From assembly GCA_025617375.2 (NCBI GenBank), contig JAMYGW020000008.1, forward strand, positions 434,001-498,000: a stretch of 64,000 bases of DNA. Direction: 5' to 3'. Shown here in pieces: positions 45,977 to 57,477 of the stretch; position 1 is the stretch's first letter; each line of letters begins with the position of its first letter. Origin of the DNA: Acarospora socialis. Lineage: Eukaryota > Ascomycota > Lecanoromycetes > Acarosporales > Acarosporaceae. The position numbers were made by a program, and so were the translations under genes. The notes under the pieces are model-generated. The model did not search any database, had not been told where the DNA came from, and was given only the letters and a program-made list of their open reading frames with translations.

Positions 45977-46429
45977 TCAGAAGAATGAAGACATTGTGTT
46001 GACAAGTTGTGATAATGATTGAGAATTTTCATTCTCTGTTTCATCATTATCATCTGCAAGCTCTTCAGCAAGACACTTTGCTTTTGTGTCAATCTGAGCT
46101 TCAGACTGTTTCAAGATTTTTTACAATTTAGCAATTTTTGTCAAAAGTGCAGAGAGTTGCTCATTGAGAGTCTGAGAGAACTCATTTTCAATTTTTGAGC
46201 AAACAGACTCTAGAGAGTTCAGAGAGAGATTGACACAGAAACAATCTCAATATATACACTCAGTGCACTTTGCAGACTTCAAAAAATCAGACAACATCAA
46301 AGAATCAAAAGACATCACAATGCAAGAGAGACTGATGTCTAAACAACAATCACAAGAAACAAATGCAGAATTTTCTTTACAGAATATAGTATCAGCAAGA
46401 TGAAGTCAATTTTTGAATTTTGAATGCAT
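45869..46429 (-). pseudogene. Antisense Cys-rich/coiled-coil ORF of G2
   Basis: On the strand opposite to gag-pol, from ATG 46,429 to TAA 45,869, about 187 codons with mutation-type stops only. N-terminal part: a cysteine array (FVSCDCCLDISLSCIVM, then KCTECIYWDCFC), which looks like a decayed pair of C-x-x-C...C clusters where Arg/Gly/Pro were lost. Middle: a coiled coil (SKIENEFSQTLNEQLSAL, then KILKQSEAQIDTKAKCLAEE). End: acidic DDDNETENEN and a hydrophobic tail. G3 carries the same ORF in the same place and orientation. It overlaps the last about 108 bp of pol tail-to-tail. Similar small Cys-rich/coiled-coil hypothetical proteins are frequent in ascomycete genomes. Function unknown to me. 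Confidence 0.7.
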
Positions 46430-46497
46430 TGTTAAAAGATAAGAAACAAGTGCTGATATATACTCTTGCTTAAATAGACTCTAGAGAACTAGTGTCT

Positions 46498-46513
46498 GAG
46501 AAAAGAAAAATGA
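46498..46513 (+). other. Polypurine tract of G2
   Basis: gagaaaagaaaaatga lies immediately before the 3' LTR (46,514). A purine-only run next to the 3' LTR is the usual primer site for plus-strand DNA synthesis in LTR retrotransposons. Confidence 0.7.
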
Positions 46514-46831
46514 TGTTATAATCATATTCTGATGAGAAATAACATGATAGAAAATATGTTTGAAGAGATGTAATCTCAGATGTGAAACAACAGAATGCTG
46601 AGCATTCTCTTGTAAATATGTGTCAAAGACACATCAGAACATCAGAATGCTGAGTGTGTCAGTGTGTCTATTTCTATATAGTAGAGTTGTTTTTCTTATG
46701 AAAATGATCATGTTCAACTTAAATAACAATCTAAGAGTTAAAGATCAGAATCATTTCAGATCAGCTATTATATCAATAAGCACAAACTTTTAGTTCTACA
46801 TACCTGAGAAATCTCAGATTAGAACATTACA
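46514..46831 (+). repeat. 3' LTR of G2
   Basis: 318 bp, TGTTATAATC...GAACATTACA, directly preceded by the polypurine tract. The sixth base differs from the 5' LTR by a C/T change, as do many others. Confidence 0.92.
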
Positions 46832-49800
46832 TTTTTTTTAGATTGCTGTACAGTTCATAATGTAATAGTTTATATAACACTATTTATATCTGATTAAAAT
46901 AACTATCTTTTATTTTTTAATCTTAACTATTGATGAAATATTCACAAAATTTTAATTAATTGTTTATAATAGTTAAGATGTAATTTTTTCATTAAAGAAA
47001 CTGTATAAACTTCTTTACACATATATTTTTCAAGAAGAAACAAAATTAAGCATCTTATAAATTAATTAAAATATTTATCATCAAAAATATCTAAATCTAT
47101 ATAACTATAACTGTTCATTCTATTTTAATTAACAAATAATATTATTATTTAACTTTATCTTAAGAATTAATTAGATTATATTATCAATATTATTTATTGC
47201 TGTTAATTATCATAATATCATTATTGTTATAAATTTTTAAATCTCTCATTCTTTTATTACTTTTGCTCAGCTCTCTGTCTCTTTTTTTTTTATAAAACTT
47301 TAATAAAATTATTATTCTAATCTGTATTGTTCACTGAGAAGTAAAGAATTAAATTAAATAAATAATTTGTTTAAACAGAATTAACATTACAGAATAATTA
47401 AATAGTAAAATAATTATATTTATGATTTTTTTTGTCTTGATTGTATGTCTTTTAAGTGTTATTACATGAAAATTAAAATTAATTAACTGTTGATACTGAG
47501 CTAATGAAATTTAATTATTTATATATGTTAATAAAAAGATTTTTGTGACTACAGTAAATTTTTATAAAATAATTTTGATGATTTTTTATATTTATTTACT
47601 GTATATACATAAGATTTCATCAGATCTGTCTTTAAAAGATAGATATATTTTTGTTTTGTGACAAAAATTTTTATATATATACTTTATTTTACAATTTCAT
47701 TTCTCATTAAATCTTATCTCTACAGAGTTTCTTCTGACTGTCAATAAGAAGTTTAATTTCTTTTTTAAATAAAGTTTTATTTTTATTATTATATTTTATC
47801 ATTACTCTAATACATAAAATTCACAGTTTCACAATTGCACAAAATACATCAATATTTAACAACATTTTATTCAAAAAATCAAATTAAAAAAAATATTAAA
47901 CTAATCTATATCTTTATAGATCTAATGATTATCAACAGTCTTATTAAATCTTTGTTGATTTTTAAATTCAGATAATTCACTGAGTTAATAGATTTTTATA
48001 AAGAAGATAATAAAATGAAAGAAAAAAGAGTTATATTGAAGAATTAAATGTTTAGTTATATAAAAGTTACATAATAATTTAAAATCTATTATTTCTCTTG
48101 CTGTTGTTAAATGATCTGAGAAAATATATCAGTATTTAGATTTATTTGTACATAATAATTTTATGTATTTCTACATTTAATTAGATTTAGAGTCAATCTC
48201 TAAAATGTTTTTATTACATACTGTCTTTTATGTAATTATTAGAAATAAATAACAATACAAAAATAAAGTAATAAAGATTGTACACAACACAATAAAGTGT
48301 ATGTTTAACAATAAATTTTTATTTATACAAAAAAATTCTCAGTTTTTATACTGTACTGATCAGCTATAATAACTTTAAGTAACAACTTATAAATAATATA
48401 AGTTATACATACTTAGTGTTGTTTTAAAATTTCTGCTCAGCACTGACTGCTTAATATTAATATTTTTAAAATTTTAAGTAAATATAATAATATTTTCTCT
48501 TTTAAACTCAGCAGAATCTAAACATAATTATAATTCTATCATTAAATTAAATTTAATAATATAAATTAAGATTTGAACTTGTATTTGCAGACATACTATG
48601 TAAATTATATATATAAAATTGATGCAGTAAATAAACATAAGAAATATAAGTAGAGTTTATGTATACAAAGAGATTTGTACATTATTATTATATAATTTTT
48701 AAGAATTATAACACTGAGCAAAATTAACTCTGTGTTTTTACATATTGAATATAAACATAATATTTTATTTTTTGCAGTAAAACTTTTTAAATGTTTATTC
48801 ATCTCATTTATCATTTTGTAAGATGTAACATATTTAAATATTTACTTTAAATAAGACTTGTGTTTATTGCTGAGACAGAAAATGCATTGTATAAATTTAT
48901 ATATTAAGATAAAGTGATTTTTTTTGTTCTTTTTTGAAATTTTTAAAAATTTTATTAATATAATTATTAATTTCATCAATTAATGAATTAATAATAACTA
49001 AATGTAGTACTGACTCTTTTATTAGTTATATAATGTAATTTAAACTTAAAGAATCTCAAATCTTTAAATATACTTTCTGTGATTGATTTTGTTAGCAATG
49101 AGTTAATAAATTAATTAAATAATATTATCTTACTTAAAAATATTGTATACAAGAAAAGTCAAAGATTTAATATCTTCATTGAATGCAGTAATAGAAAAAT
49201 CAGTAAACTGAGTTTTAAATATATTTATATTAACATTTTAAAAATGTCTCTTTTAAGTCTTTTTGAACATTTAATTTCATCAATTAAATTTTTTATAATG
49301 TAATGCTGCATTCATCTGTTTCTTTATTTTAAGACATAAATTGTTTAAAAAAACACACTTAATAAATATATATTTTTTTTTAAATTTCTCAATAAACATC
49401 TTGCTTTCACAACTAAGCTGAACAACTTATTTACTGTTGAACAGCTTTTTTAATAGTTCAGAAAATAGTTTAATGAAAATATTTAAGTTAATAATTAATA
49501 TTATGAGTTTGATCAACTTTTAAACAATTTTATTAAAAGAATAATTTAAGAAGACAGCTACAGTGTTAAATTAAAATTTTTTAATTAAGATAATATTAAA
49601 TTATATTTAACTGATAATTAAAAATCTAATTTTGCACTGATGATGACATTTTGTCTGTAAAAATTCTTTATATTAATATTAATATTACTGAAAAAGATAA
49701 ACAGTCAGAACAGAAAAATTAATTTACTGTTAATAACATTTATTAAGTTATATTTTGTACAGTACTGAATGAAAATTTTTTTAGTTTAGAGTTGTAACTG
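46832..49800. other. AT-rich state 2 DNA, no gene seen
   Basis: Very AT-rich with no CG, stops in all frames, and many homopolymer runs. The words aattctcagtttttat, agaaaatgcattgtataaattta and others hint at decayed transposon sequence, but I can assign none of it. Confidence 0.5.
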
Positions 49801-50420
49801 TGTTGTGTGAGATACTGAAGTTATATACTGAAATGTAATGTCTTTATAGATAATGTATAAAATTTATTTATTGTGCATTTAAATTCACAGAAAATAAAAA
49901 TATTTAAAATACTGAGTTTTATCTTTTACTAAAGACATTTCTTTATCAAAAAAATCTTAACTCAAAAAATGTTGTTGACATTTTACAATGACTTTGTGAC
50001 AAACACATCATCATAAAGTACTAAAGAGAAAAGATAATTAAAAAAACATAAAAAAATTTTTTTTATTCAACAATAAATGTCTTTCTGCTCAAAAATAAAT
50101 CAGTAATAGTTTAAGAAAGAGCATTAAAATAAGAACAATGTTTGCTTTTAAGAACAGTTAATTTTTCTCTTTGTATAAATAAACAACACTTTGACAAACA
50201 AAAGATTGAGTTTCTCAAAGATTTTGTGAAAAACAATAATGAAAGTGATATGTTTTCAGAAAAAAAACTTTATTTCATTAAAAAATACATTAACATCATC
50301 ATCAGTATCACTGTCACTGTCAGTGTTGCTATTACTATCACTATATATATTAATATCATTATTATTATTCAGATTACTGTCAGAACTAATAAGTATCAAT
50401 TGCTTGTTGTTTTAATTTAG
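49800..50420 (-). pseudogene. Second DUF3435 fossil, state 2
   Basis: On the minus strand I read KLNLLFVKVLFIYTKRK (compare KVNIVLMKITLLHTKEE in the 26.9-25.0 kb fossil), preceded by an acidic tract from repeated (a)tcactgtca. It is followed after a decayed stretch by LYDDVFVTKSL, NVNNIF and VKIFLIKK (compare NNAFASKF, NIDNIY, IQILMSKK). Order and spacing are those of the same protein family. The remainder towards 49,500 is too decayed to follow. It has lost far more CA/CT than the first fossil, so it belongs to the older mutational layer. Confidence 0.6.
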
Positions 50421-51659
50421 AACATTCAATGTATTTTAATTCTTATAATTGTTATTATGATCTTTTTAATTATCAATAATTATAAAATAATTAACAAATT
50501 TATAAAAACTATCTTTATCATTAAATTTAATTCCAATATTAAACATTAAAACTAATTAACAATCATAATATAAAATTGTGAATATATCTGTAACAATATA
50601 GTTTTGTTGTTATTTATCTTAATACATGATATTATTATACACTTAGTGATAAAAGAAAATGTAATATAAATTATTAATATTATTAATGTTTTATTTTTTT
50701 GAAAGTCTACAAAGCTAATATTTTTTCACAAAAACTTTCTTGTACTATTGACAACAAAAACATTGATTAAATTTATTTGTTGTGACAGAGTCTTTTACAT
50801 TGATTATATTTCTTTTGATGTTGTTATTCAGCTTGTAATTACTTTAATTAAGAATATATATGTTTAAAATCTGTCAATAATTGTTTAAACTCTTGCTGAC
50901 TCATACTCTGAAGTAGTGATTTAAAATTTATTGTAAAAATGTTTCAAAATTTTTTACAACAATAATTTGAAGAAAGTTTTCAAAAAATTTATCAATCTTA
51001 AAGCAGAATCTAATTATGCATAATTAATTTTTCAGTCATTTATATATAATTAAAAAGCAACATTCAGTGTCACTAATCTGTTTTACTTCTTGAAAAGTAA
51101 TGTTGTGCTTTTTTTAATGTTAATGTGTGCTTTAAAGCAGTCTAACTCTTTATTGCAAAATTTTAATAAAGATTTTTGTAGTAACTTAATGATTTTTTAA
51201 CATTTTCACAATATGTTTACATTACTTTTTTGATCATTATGAAACATCATTGCTGCAAAAGAGAAAAGTGCACACAGCACTGCAATTAAGAATAAAATGT
51301 GAACAACAATGATGCAGAGAATGTATAAGTAAAGTTTATTTTATTTAAAACTAACTGTACAATCAATGTTAATATACAAAGTAAGTAATGAAAGTTTGCT
51401 GTATCTGTGCAGTGAGAAGAAAATGTAAAATAATATGATAAAGAAAGTCATAACTTTATTTATGTTCATTGCTTATAAAAAGAAATCAAAAAGAGCAGCT
51501 CTGATGCAATTAATTAGATTTATGTTTGATTCAATTTCTTATTTAATAATAAATTACAGAATTCTTCAGTGCTCTCACAGCTAAAAGTAACTCTCAATTT
51601 ATCTGTATCTGATCATTCAAACATCAGAAAGTAGATACTGTGTGTAATTTCAAATATTT
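50421..51659. other. AT-rich state 2 DNA, no gene seen
   Basis: No ORF or repeat I can support. Texture shifts gradually from state 2 towards more CA-rich DNA after about 51,240. Confidence 0.45.
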
Positions 51660-52085
51660 TTAATATGTCACACACATCATCATTGAACAATCACACTAGC
51701 TATTAAAAATTTAGTTAAAGCAAGTAAAAAAGCTCATTCACATCATTATATCTTTCAAAGCTTTTATCTTCATCATTAATATCAATGATAATGAAATTTA
51801 ATTATTAAGAACATAGAATTTTCATCATTACATCACTGAAGCAACTTCTTTTCACATATATTTAACTATACACAGTATTCACAATTAACATATCACATCT
51901 AAACAATCACATTAGCTATCAGAAATTCAGTTAAAGCAAGTAAAAGAGTTTATTCACATCATTATATCTTTTAAAGCTTTTATCTTCATCATCAATATTA
52001 ATAATGATAAAGCTCAATTATCAAAAACATAGAATTTTTACTGTCACATCTTTTAAGCAATCTCTTTTTACATATATTCATCATT
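51660..52085. repeat. Tandem duplication, 216-bp period, two copies
   Basis: 51,685 onwards (gaacaatcacactagctatta...) and 51,901 onwards (aaacaatcacattagctatca...) match over about 185 bp, including aaagcttttatcttcatcat and aacatagaattttt/c. The differences are almost all C/T or G/A. The second copy runs out at the rare CG in ttcacgcaatg (52,087). Confidence 0.8.
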
Positions 52086-52605
52086 CACGCAATGAGCATA
52101 GCAACTAACATCAAATAGACTTTGTAGATCTCTCAGTTTTTGATTTATTTATATTTTATACATTTTTTTCTCATCATCATATTTATCACACTTTTGTACA
52201 TTCAATTGCAAAGTCTCTTGCATATCAGTTTGATTTTGATGTTTCTGAAATCTCACTTATTTTCACATTAAAAACAACTTAAACACATTCACAACATCAG
52301 ATCATTAAACAGCATCAGAACTTTATAAAAAAATCAACTTCTTGTGTGTATATTAATCATTAACAAAGATATCAAAAATTCAAAAACATCAAATTTTTTA
52401 CATCATCAAAGCATCAGTGCCATGAAGAGCACCAGTGGCACATATGTATTAAAGTGCAGATCACAAGAAACTGAATTGCTGAGAGAAGAATAGAATTCAA
52501 GGTGGGTTTCTTGAGGCAGGCATGCGCAGGTCTCACAACTAATTATAGTCAGTCATTGCAATCTTGACACAAATAAAAGAAATAAATCACTGCTTAGAGG
52601 GACTA

Positions 52606-52800
52606 GGAAGGTGTGAGTGCTTGAAAGGTGTGCACATTTGGAAGGTGTGAGCACTTAGAAGATATGCACACTAGAAAGATGTGTACACTTAGAAGGTATG
52701 CACACTAGGAAGGTGTGAGTGCTTGGAAGGTGTGCACATTTGAAAGGTGTGAGTGCTTGAAGGTGTGCATGTTTGAAAGGTGTGCACACTTGAAAGGCAT
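52606..52800. repeat. 17-bp minisatellite, about 11.5 units
   Basis: Units such as ggaaggtgtgagtgctt and gaaaggtgtgcacattt follow each other without gaps (one unit is a base short, near 52,759). Types ending in gagtgctt or cacactt alternate with types ending in cacattt or cacacta, giving a 34-bp higher-order pattern. GG and one nearby CG (tgcgc, 52,525) survive here, so this stretch is less mutated than its neighbours. Confidence 0.88.
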
Positions 52801-52994
52801 CAATTTCTGGCTGAGAATAAATTTAGCTAGCTATTTGCCAGAATTGAAGCTAGAACAAAGTGAAAAAGTCAGAACTGAAGATTGAAGAAATTCTTTAATA
52901 ATAAGCAACAATAGAAAGCAGTGCATTTAAAATCATTGTACCCTACATCAATCACTCTGACCAGTGTCAAACAAAGATGAACCACTTAAATATG

Positions 52995-53687
52995 ATGAAC
53001 CCTAAGAGAGAACTTCCTGACTTGCACTTGCAATCTTCAAACCTCAATTTCATCTATAAACATCATGAAGAAAACTGTTCAGATACACTTTATCTCATGT
53101 TAACAACTGAGTGAAAATGTTTTGCTTCATTCATTGAGCAAGATGATGCTTCAAAGAAAGAAGAGATCAAGAAATGCAAGATCACAAATCATTCTCTAGT
53201 CAGCTTTTCTTCACTCAATTTCAAACATTCTCTCAGCAACATTTTGTCAATGAAGCTGATGCAAGCCTTGAGATCAATTCTCAACCAAGTTGACTGGTCA
53301 GAAGTTGCACTGAATGTAGTGAGAAATGAGAAACTCACTATATATTGAAATACATTCAAAAAGGTCATTCAGACTCACATTGAGAAAGTTATGAAACAAG
53401 ATGAATACAGAGAAGATGAATCTATTGAAAAAGATGAAAAAGACAAAGAATATATATCAGAAATGAAGTATATGAAGAGTGTCAATATCAACAGCAAGAA
53501 TGACAACAGCAACAGCAGAACTAGAAATGAATCTAAGGGTCTTGATGATAGATCTTTTGTGGTAATTGATGAAGAGAATGAATATGAAAGTGATGAGTAT
53601 GAGAATAATGAGAAGAAAAATGCAGATGATGAAGATCAGAATGATGAAGATGAGAATGATGACTATCAGAATGAAATCTCAGTCTAA
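52995..53687 (+). pseudogene. Acidic-tailed hypothetical protein, lightly mutated
   Basis: From ATG 52,995 one frame of 230 codons runs to TAA 53,685-53,687 with only two internal TGA (Trp-like, in TTEWKCF and TIYWNTF). The middle reads LRSILNQVDWSEVALNVV...IYWNTFKKVIQTHIEKV, a helix-rich segment with spaced Trp resembling SANT/Myb-like repeats, though not convincingly so. The C-terminal 95 residues are strongly acidic (Glu/Asp/Asn). CC and GG survive in several places. Not recognised. It follows the 17-bp minisatellite. Confidence 0.5.
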
Positions 53688-53689
53688 GT

Positions 53690-55300
53690 TTGAGAATGCT
53701 TAGCTTTAAAGCATTCAGATCTCAACAATAATATGTCTGATGTGTGTCAACAATCTGTATCAGTCAATCAATTGTGCAACTGCCACTCATCAATGAGCAG
53801 TGAGAATCAAGAATCACTTTTCTCATACTTTGCATACTTCATGTTTATTCACTTTCACATTTGAACATCATGAGCACTGAAATACTCTGTTCAAAGTCTC
53901 AGAGATTTTACAAACAAGCTTTTGCAGATATTGATTTGATGCTTTGTCTGTGAGCAAGCACAGTCACCACATAAACTTGAATATTTCTCTTCTAACATAC
54001 ATAAAGTAATGTTGGTGTGCTCAAATTTTCTCTTTTGAGATTGCATCTCTGTTTGAACTTAGTGTCACTTTGTCACTCTCACTCATCAATCTTTCTCCTT
54101 CCCCATTACTGTCAAATGAATAGTTCAGAGCATTAAGAAGAAGAAAAGAATCAGCTCAGTGCAGCACTGTGTCTGCACTGTGATCTCATTTGATATGATT
54201 ATAGAAGCTGAAAAACTGAAACAACATCTGCTGCAGACATTTCAACATACTCTGTATCATCAGTATCAGCATAATTGATGTAGCACACATCTTGTGAAAT
54301 CAACATCAGATGAATGCTATGAAAGTGATGAGCTTTGAAGAATACAACATACAGTCATTATGTCTGATAGACTGAAGATGTCTCTCAACAAGTGCAGTGA
54401 TATCAATATCTATGTAACTTTTCATAGATCTTCAACTCTGTCTGAACAAGTCAACATTTCTGTCTAGAGATTAAATCTTTCATCATCTACTTTAATCTGT
54501 TTCACTCTTCATGATGTTTCTTCAACACACTATTGATAAGATTAGATCATTCTTATTGAAGAACTAAAAACATTATCATGAATCTTGAATTTGATGATCA
54601 TTTTCACTCAGACAATCACAGAAATATGCAATCTCTGTTATTATATCTAAGTGTGATCTGAAATAATATGATCACAAAATCTGTCACTTGTGTCTTGTTC
54701 TTGACACCACAACATTGTTTGTTAACTGCAGAAGAAGTTAGTGATATGAATGACTGACAGTGAATTATAGTAGAGAAGCTTGAAGCACTAATGAATTTCT
54801 TGTAATCTTGATCTCTTACTGATGTGTTTAATTGAGTCTTTGTGTTCAGAGATACAATGACATTTATTTATATGTAATCAGTATACAAAAGATCTAGAAT
54901 CATGATAAGAAGTTGCTCATACAGCTTGACTGTGCAATTTTGATTTGATGATCTATTGCTGAGCTTTCATATTGATTTGAAAAAGAACAGAAATTTCAGT
55001 GTGGTTTTATATCTTGAGCAGCTGATTTTCAACATAAGATATGTGAAGTAGCAAAACTAGGATGAGCAGCTAGATAGAAGTCTGCTATTAAGAATTAATC
55101 ATGAAGATTTTGATTTTTCTGATCAGTCACCTGCATTCTTAAAAAGATTACAGTCTATGACAAGAAGTGAATCTCATACATATACACTCAATTTTGACAT
55201 GTCACTCTTATTCAATTACTCAAACCAGCTTCAGTTTTGATATCTTCAGAATCAGTGAGATCTGATTCTTCTAGATGAGATCTTCTGAGCTTACTTTCTC
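53690..55300. other. State 1 DNA, no gene recognised
   Basis: Same CpG-free, CA/TG-rich texture as 1-27 kb. Short open frames only, none with a recognisable motif. A word at about 55,260-55,310 (ctagatgagatcttctgagcttac...ctcagaagatctag) resembles 18,685-18,722, just before repeat B begins. Confidence 0.45.
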
Positions 55301-55722
55301 AGAAGATCTAGAGTATCTCTTAAAATAATTTACTGAGAAGTCTTCTGGAAGCTAAGGCAAGTCAAGACTTTTATGAGTAATGAATTTCAAATCTATCAAG
55401 TTACTGTGACATCACAGTCTATTCAATTTGTAAGATAAGCAAAGAGATTCTGTGCACTGTCACTGTATGATTCTTGAAAATCATATAACATTGAGCAGAA
55501 CCAGCTCTGCATCTTTACATATTGAATGTGAACACACTAGATGTTATGTTGAGAGTCTGTTGTCAACTGTGCTTGTCTACAAAGACTAAGAGAAAGAACT
55601 TCTTCAAGCTAAGCACTTTCTTCATCAAATTGACTTAGACTTTAACTCATCAAGTGATCAGCAATTGAGTAAGAAGATTTTGCAGTGAGCTGCAATCTCT
55701 TATTCAAGCTTCATTGTTCTTG

Positions 55723-55998
55723 TTAGTTCTGCAAGACATTTTCATTTAGATCATTTATTTCTTTCTGAAGATCAACTATGATTTTTGTCAATTTCTCATT
55801 CAACTTCTTGAGATTCTGTATCATCTTCTTGATTCTGTTCTTATACTTCATAAAGTTCTTCATGAGCAGCTTGCATTTCTTAATTTGATTGACAAGCTTC
55901 TGTACCATCAAGCTGTTCTTTTTAATTACTTTCAGAGTCTGTTCAGTCTCTAGCTTATGCTTCTTGAGAGTCACAATATACTGCTTCAAACAGAGCAT
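55723..55998 (-). pseudogene. Coiled-coil ORF fossil inside repeat B
   Basis: A 91-codon minus-strand frame consisting almost wholly of heptad-like Leu/Lys/Glu sequence (LKQYIVTLKKHKLETEQ, VQKLVNQIKKCKLLMKNF, MIQNLKKLNEKLTKIIVDL). In repeat A the same segment (35,710-35,985) aligns but is broken. No family assigned. It may be the coiled-coil part of a transposon-borne protein encoded by the A/B element. Confidence 0.5.
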
Positions 55999-56529
55999 GT
56001 ATGATTTATAAATGCAATCAGTGAAACTGACTCAGCAATTTTGACAAGACAGATTTCTGTCACAACTCTGTTTCATTGCACTGCAACAAATACAAGTCTG
56101 CTGAAGATCTTAGTTCTTGTTTTGAAGAATCAGCAAGACTAGTCACTCATTACAGATACTCTGACTTGTAGTTCTTTTGTCAGAGATGTCACTGAAGATT
56201 GAGAAACTTGAGTTGAGAAATTGAGAAGAAACTTGCTTGAACTGCTGTTGTCTTGTTCTTGTTGTTGTGTATAGTATTCATTCATAATTTTCAATCTGAT
56301 CAACTCAATGAGCAAAGCTCTTAAGATGGTAGTAGAAGCTGAAGAGAATCAGTGATGATGCACATTGATTGAAAAGAAAATCAATGTTATCATCTGAAGA
56401 AATTGAGATAGAAAATACAGTGAGTGATTATTTGATATTAAAGTCCCTAATTCATCTATTGCATATAATTCACACCTAGATTCTTCTACATTCTACATCA
56501 AATTCACACTCTACATCTACATTCATCAT

Positions 56530-57309
56530 GACTTTCTAATCTTATTTGTTCTGTTAAAGCACAAGTATTCTTTGTGTAAACTTCTCAATACAGTACTATG
56601 AGTACTACAGCATCAAAGATGTCCATTTGGTTTCAGCTGCTTGCAATGTGATGATTCTCAACATACTTCTCTATCATACTCATCATTGATTACAAGCTGC
56701 ATCTCTTGAAGAGAATCACAACATCAAGAATATTATACTTCAACATTCTTCATTCTCAGATGTCAAGTTGGTTCTTTGAATCTTGACTTCAAGCAAACTG
56801 TTCATCTTGCCAATCTGACTCTGATTAATCTCAGGTTGCAGTCAAAAGATTTAACACTGTATTTAAATAGTCACATTTCTTCTACTTGATATGGAAAGAG
56901 AGAAGTGAAGTGAATTACTTCATCATTTAAAAAAGAATAATCTTGAGAGAAAGAATTAGTTATCTTTCTATGAAAGAATGTGACAGATTTAGTTGAGTAC
57001 TTATGATCAGAACTGTATGCTTAATATATACATTCATACTTCACAGTTCTTTCTCTGATGACTGTATCAAGTGTGATTGTGCTGCTGCTGAAGTCATCAC
57101 TATTGCTGTAACTGAAGTTGAAAGTACACTGTATAGAAGCAAGAGTGAGTGAATTGACTGATGTTGCAGATACTGATTCTGTGAATATTGTGAAGATCAT
57201 GAATGTCAAGACTGAAGAGATTGTATAAATGAAGATATCTGCATTCAGAAAACTGCATGTGAATATTGAGTGTGACTCAGAGTGACTGACTTATAGCTCA
57301 ATGCAGCAC
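56530..57309. other. Segment present in repeat B, absent from A
   Basis: A reads cattcatcataatgaattcacac where B reads cattcatcatgact...atagattcacac with about 780 bp between. I see no inverted ends and no clear target duplication. A short minus-strand frame (57,021-57,209) is Ser/Thr-rich and unrecognised. It could be an insertion in B or a deletion in A. Confidence 0.6.
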
Positions 57310-57477
57310 ATATAGATTCACACAGATGCATCAAGAATCTTTAATCAGCAAAGTTTGTTGACTGCTGAGACTTTCAAGAACCAAGATCAGCACAGCTACA
57401 TACACTTTTCACAGACTGTGAAGATGCAACTATAGAAAACAAAATGCAGCACACTCATGCAGAATGATGTAACATTT

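Larger units (their letters stand above)
40708..46831 (+). mobile_element. Gypsy LTR retrotransposon G2, full length, state 1
   Basis: 6,124 bp with two 318-bp LTRs (40,708-41,025 and 46,514-46,831), both TGTTA...TTACA, the same length as the unmutated G1 LTR. Flanking five-mers are TTTCT and TTTTT, a target duplication differing by one C/T. Order: LTR, gag, protease, reverse transcriptase, RNase H, integrase, chromodomain, an antisense ORF region, a purine-rich tract, LTR. This is the chromovirus arrangement of Gypsy (Metaviridae). All coding capacity is lost through mutation-type stops. It sits in older state 2 DNA. Confidence 0.93.
55300..57477. repeat. Repeat B, left part, paralogue of repeat A, state 1
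   Basis: Collinear with 35,290-36,683. Carries about 780 bp (56,530-57,309) that A lacks, and is then interrupted by Gypsy G3 at 57,478. Differences from A are overwhelmingly C in B against T in A and G against A, so B is the less mutated copy over most of its length. Confidence 0.85.
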
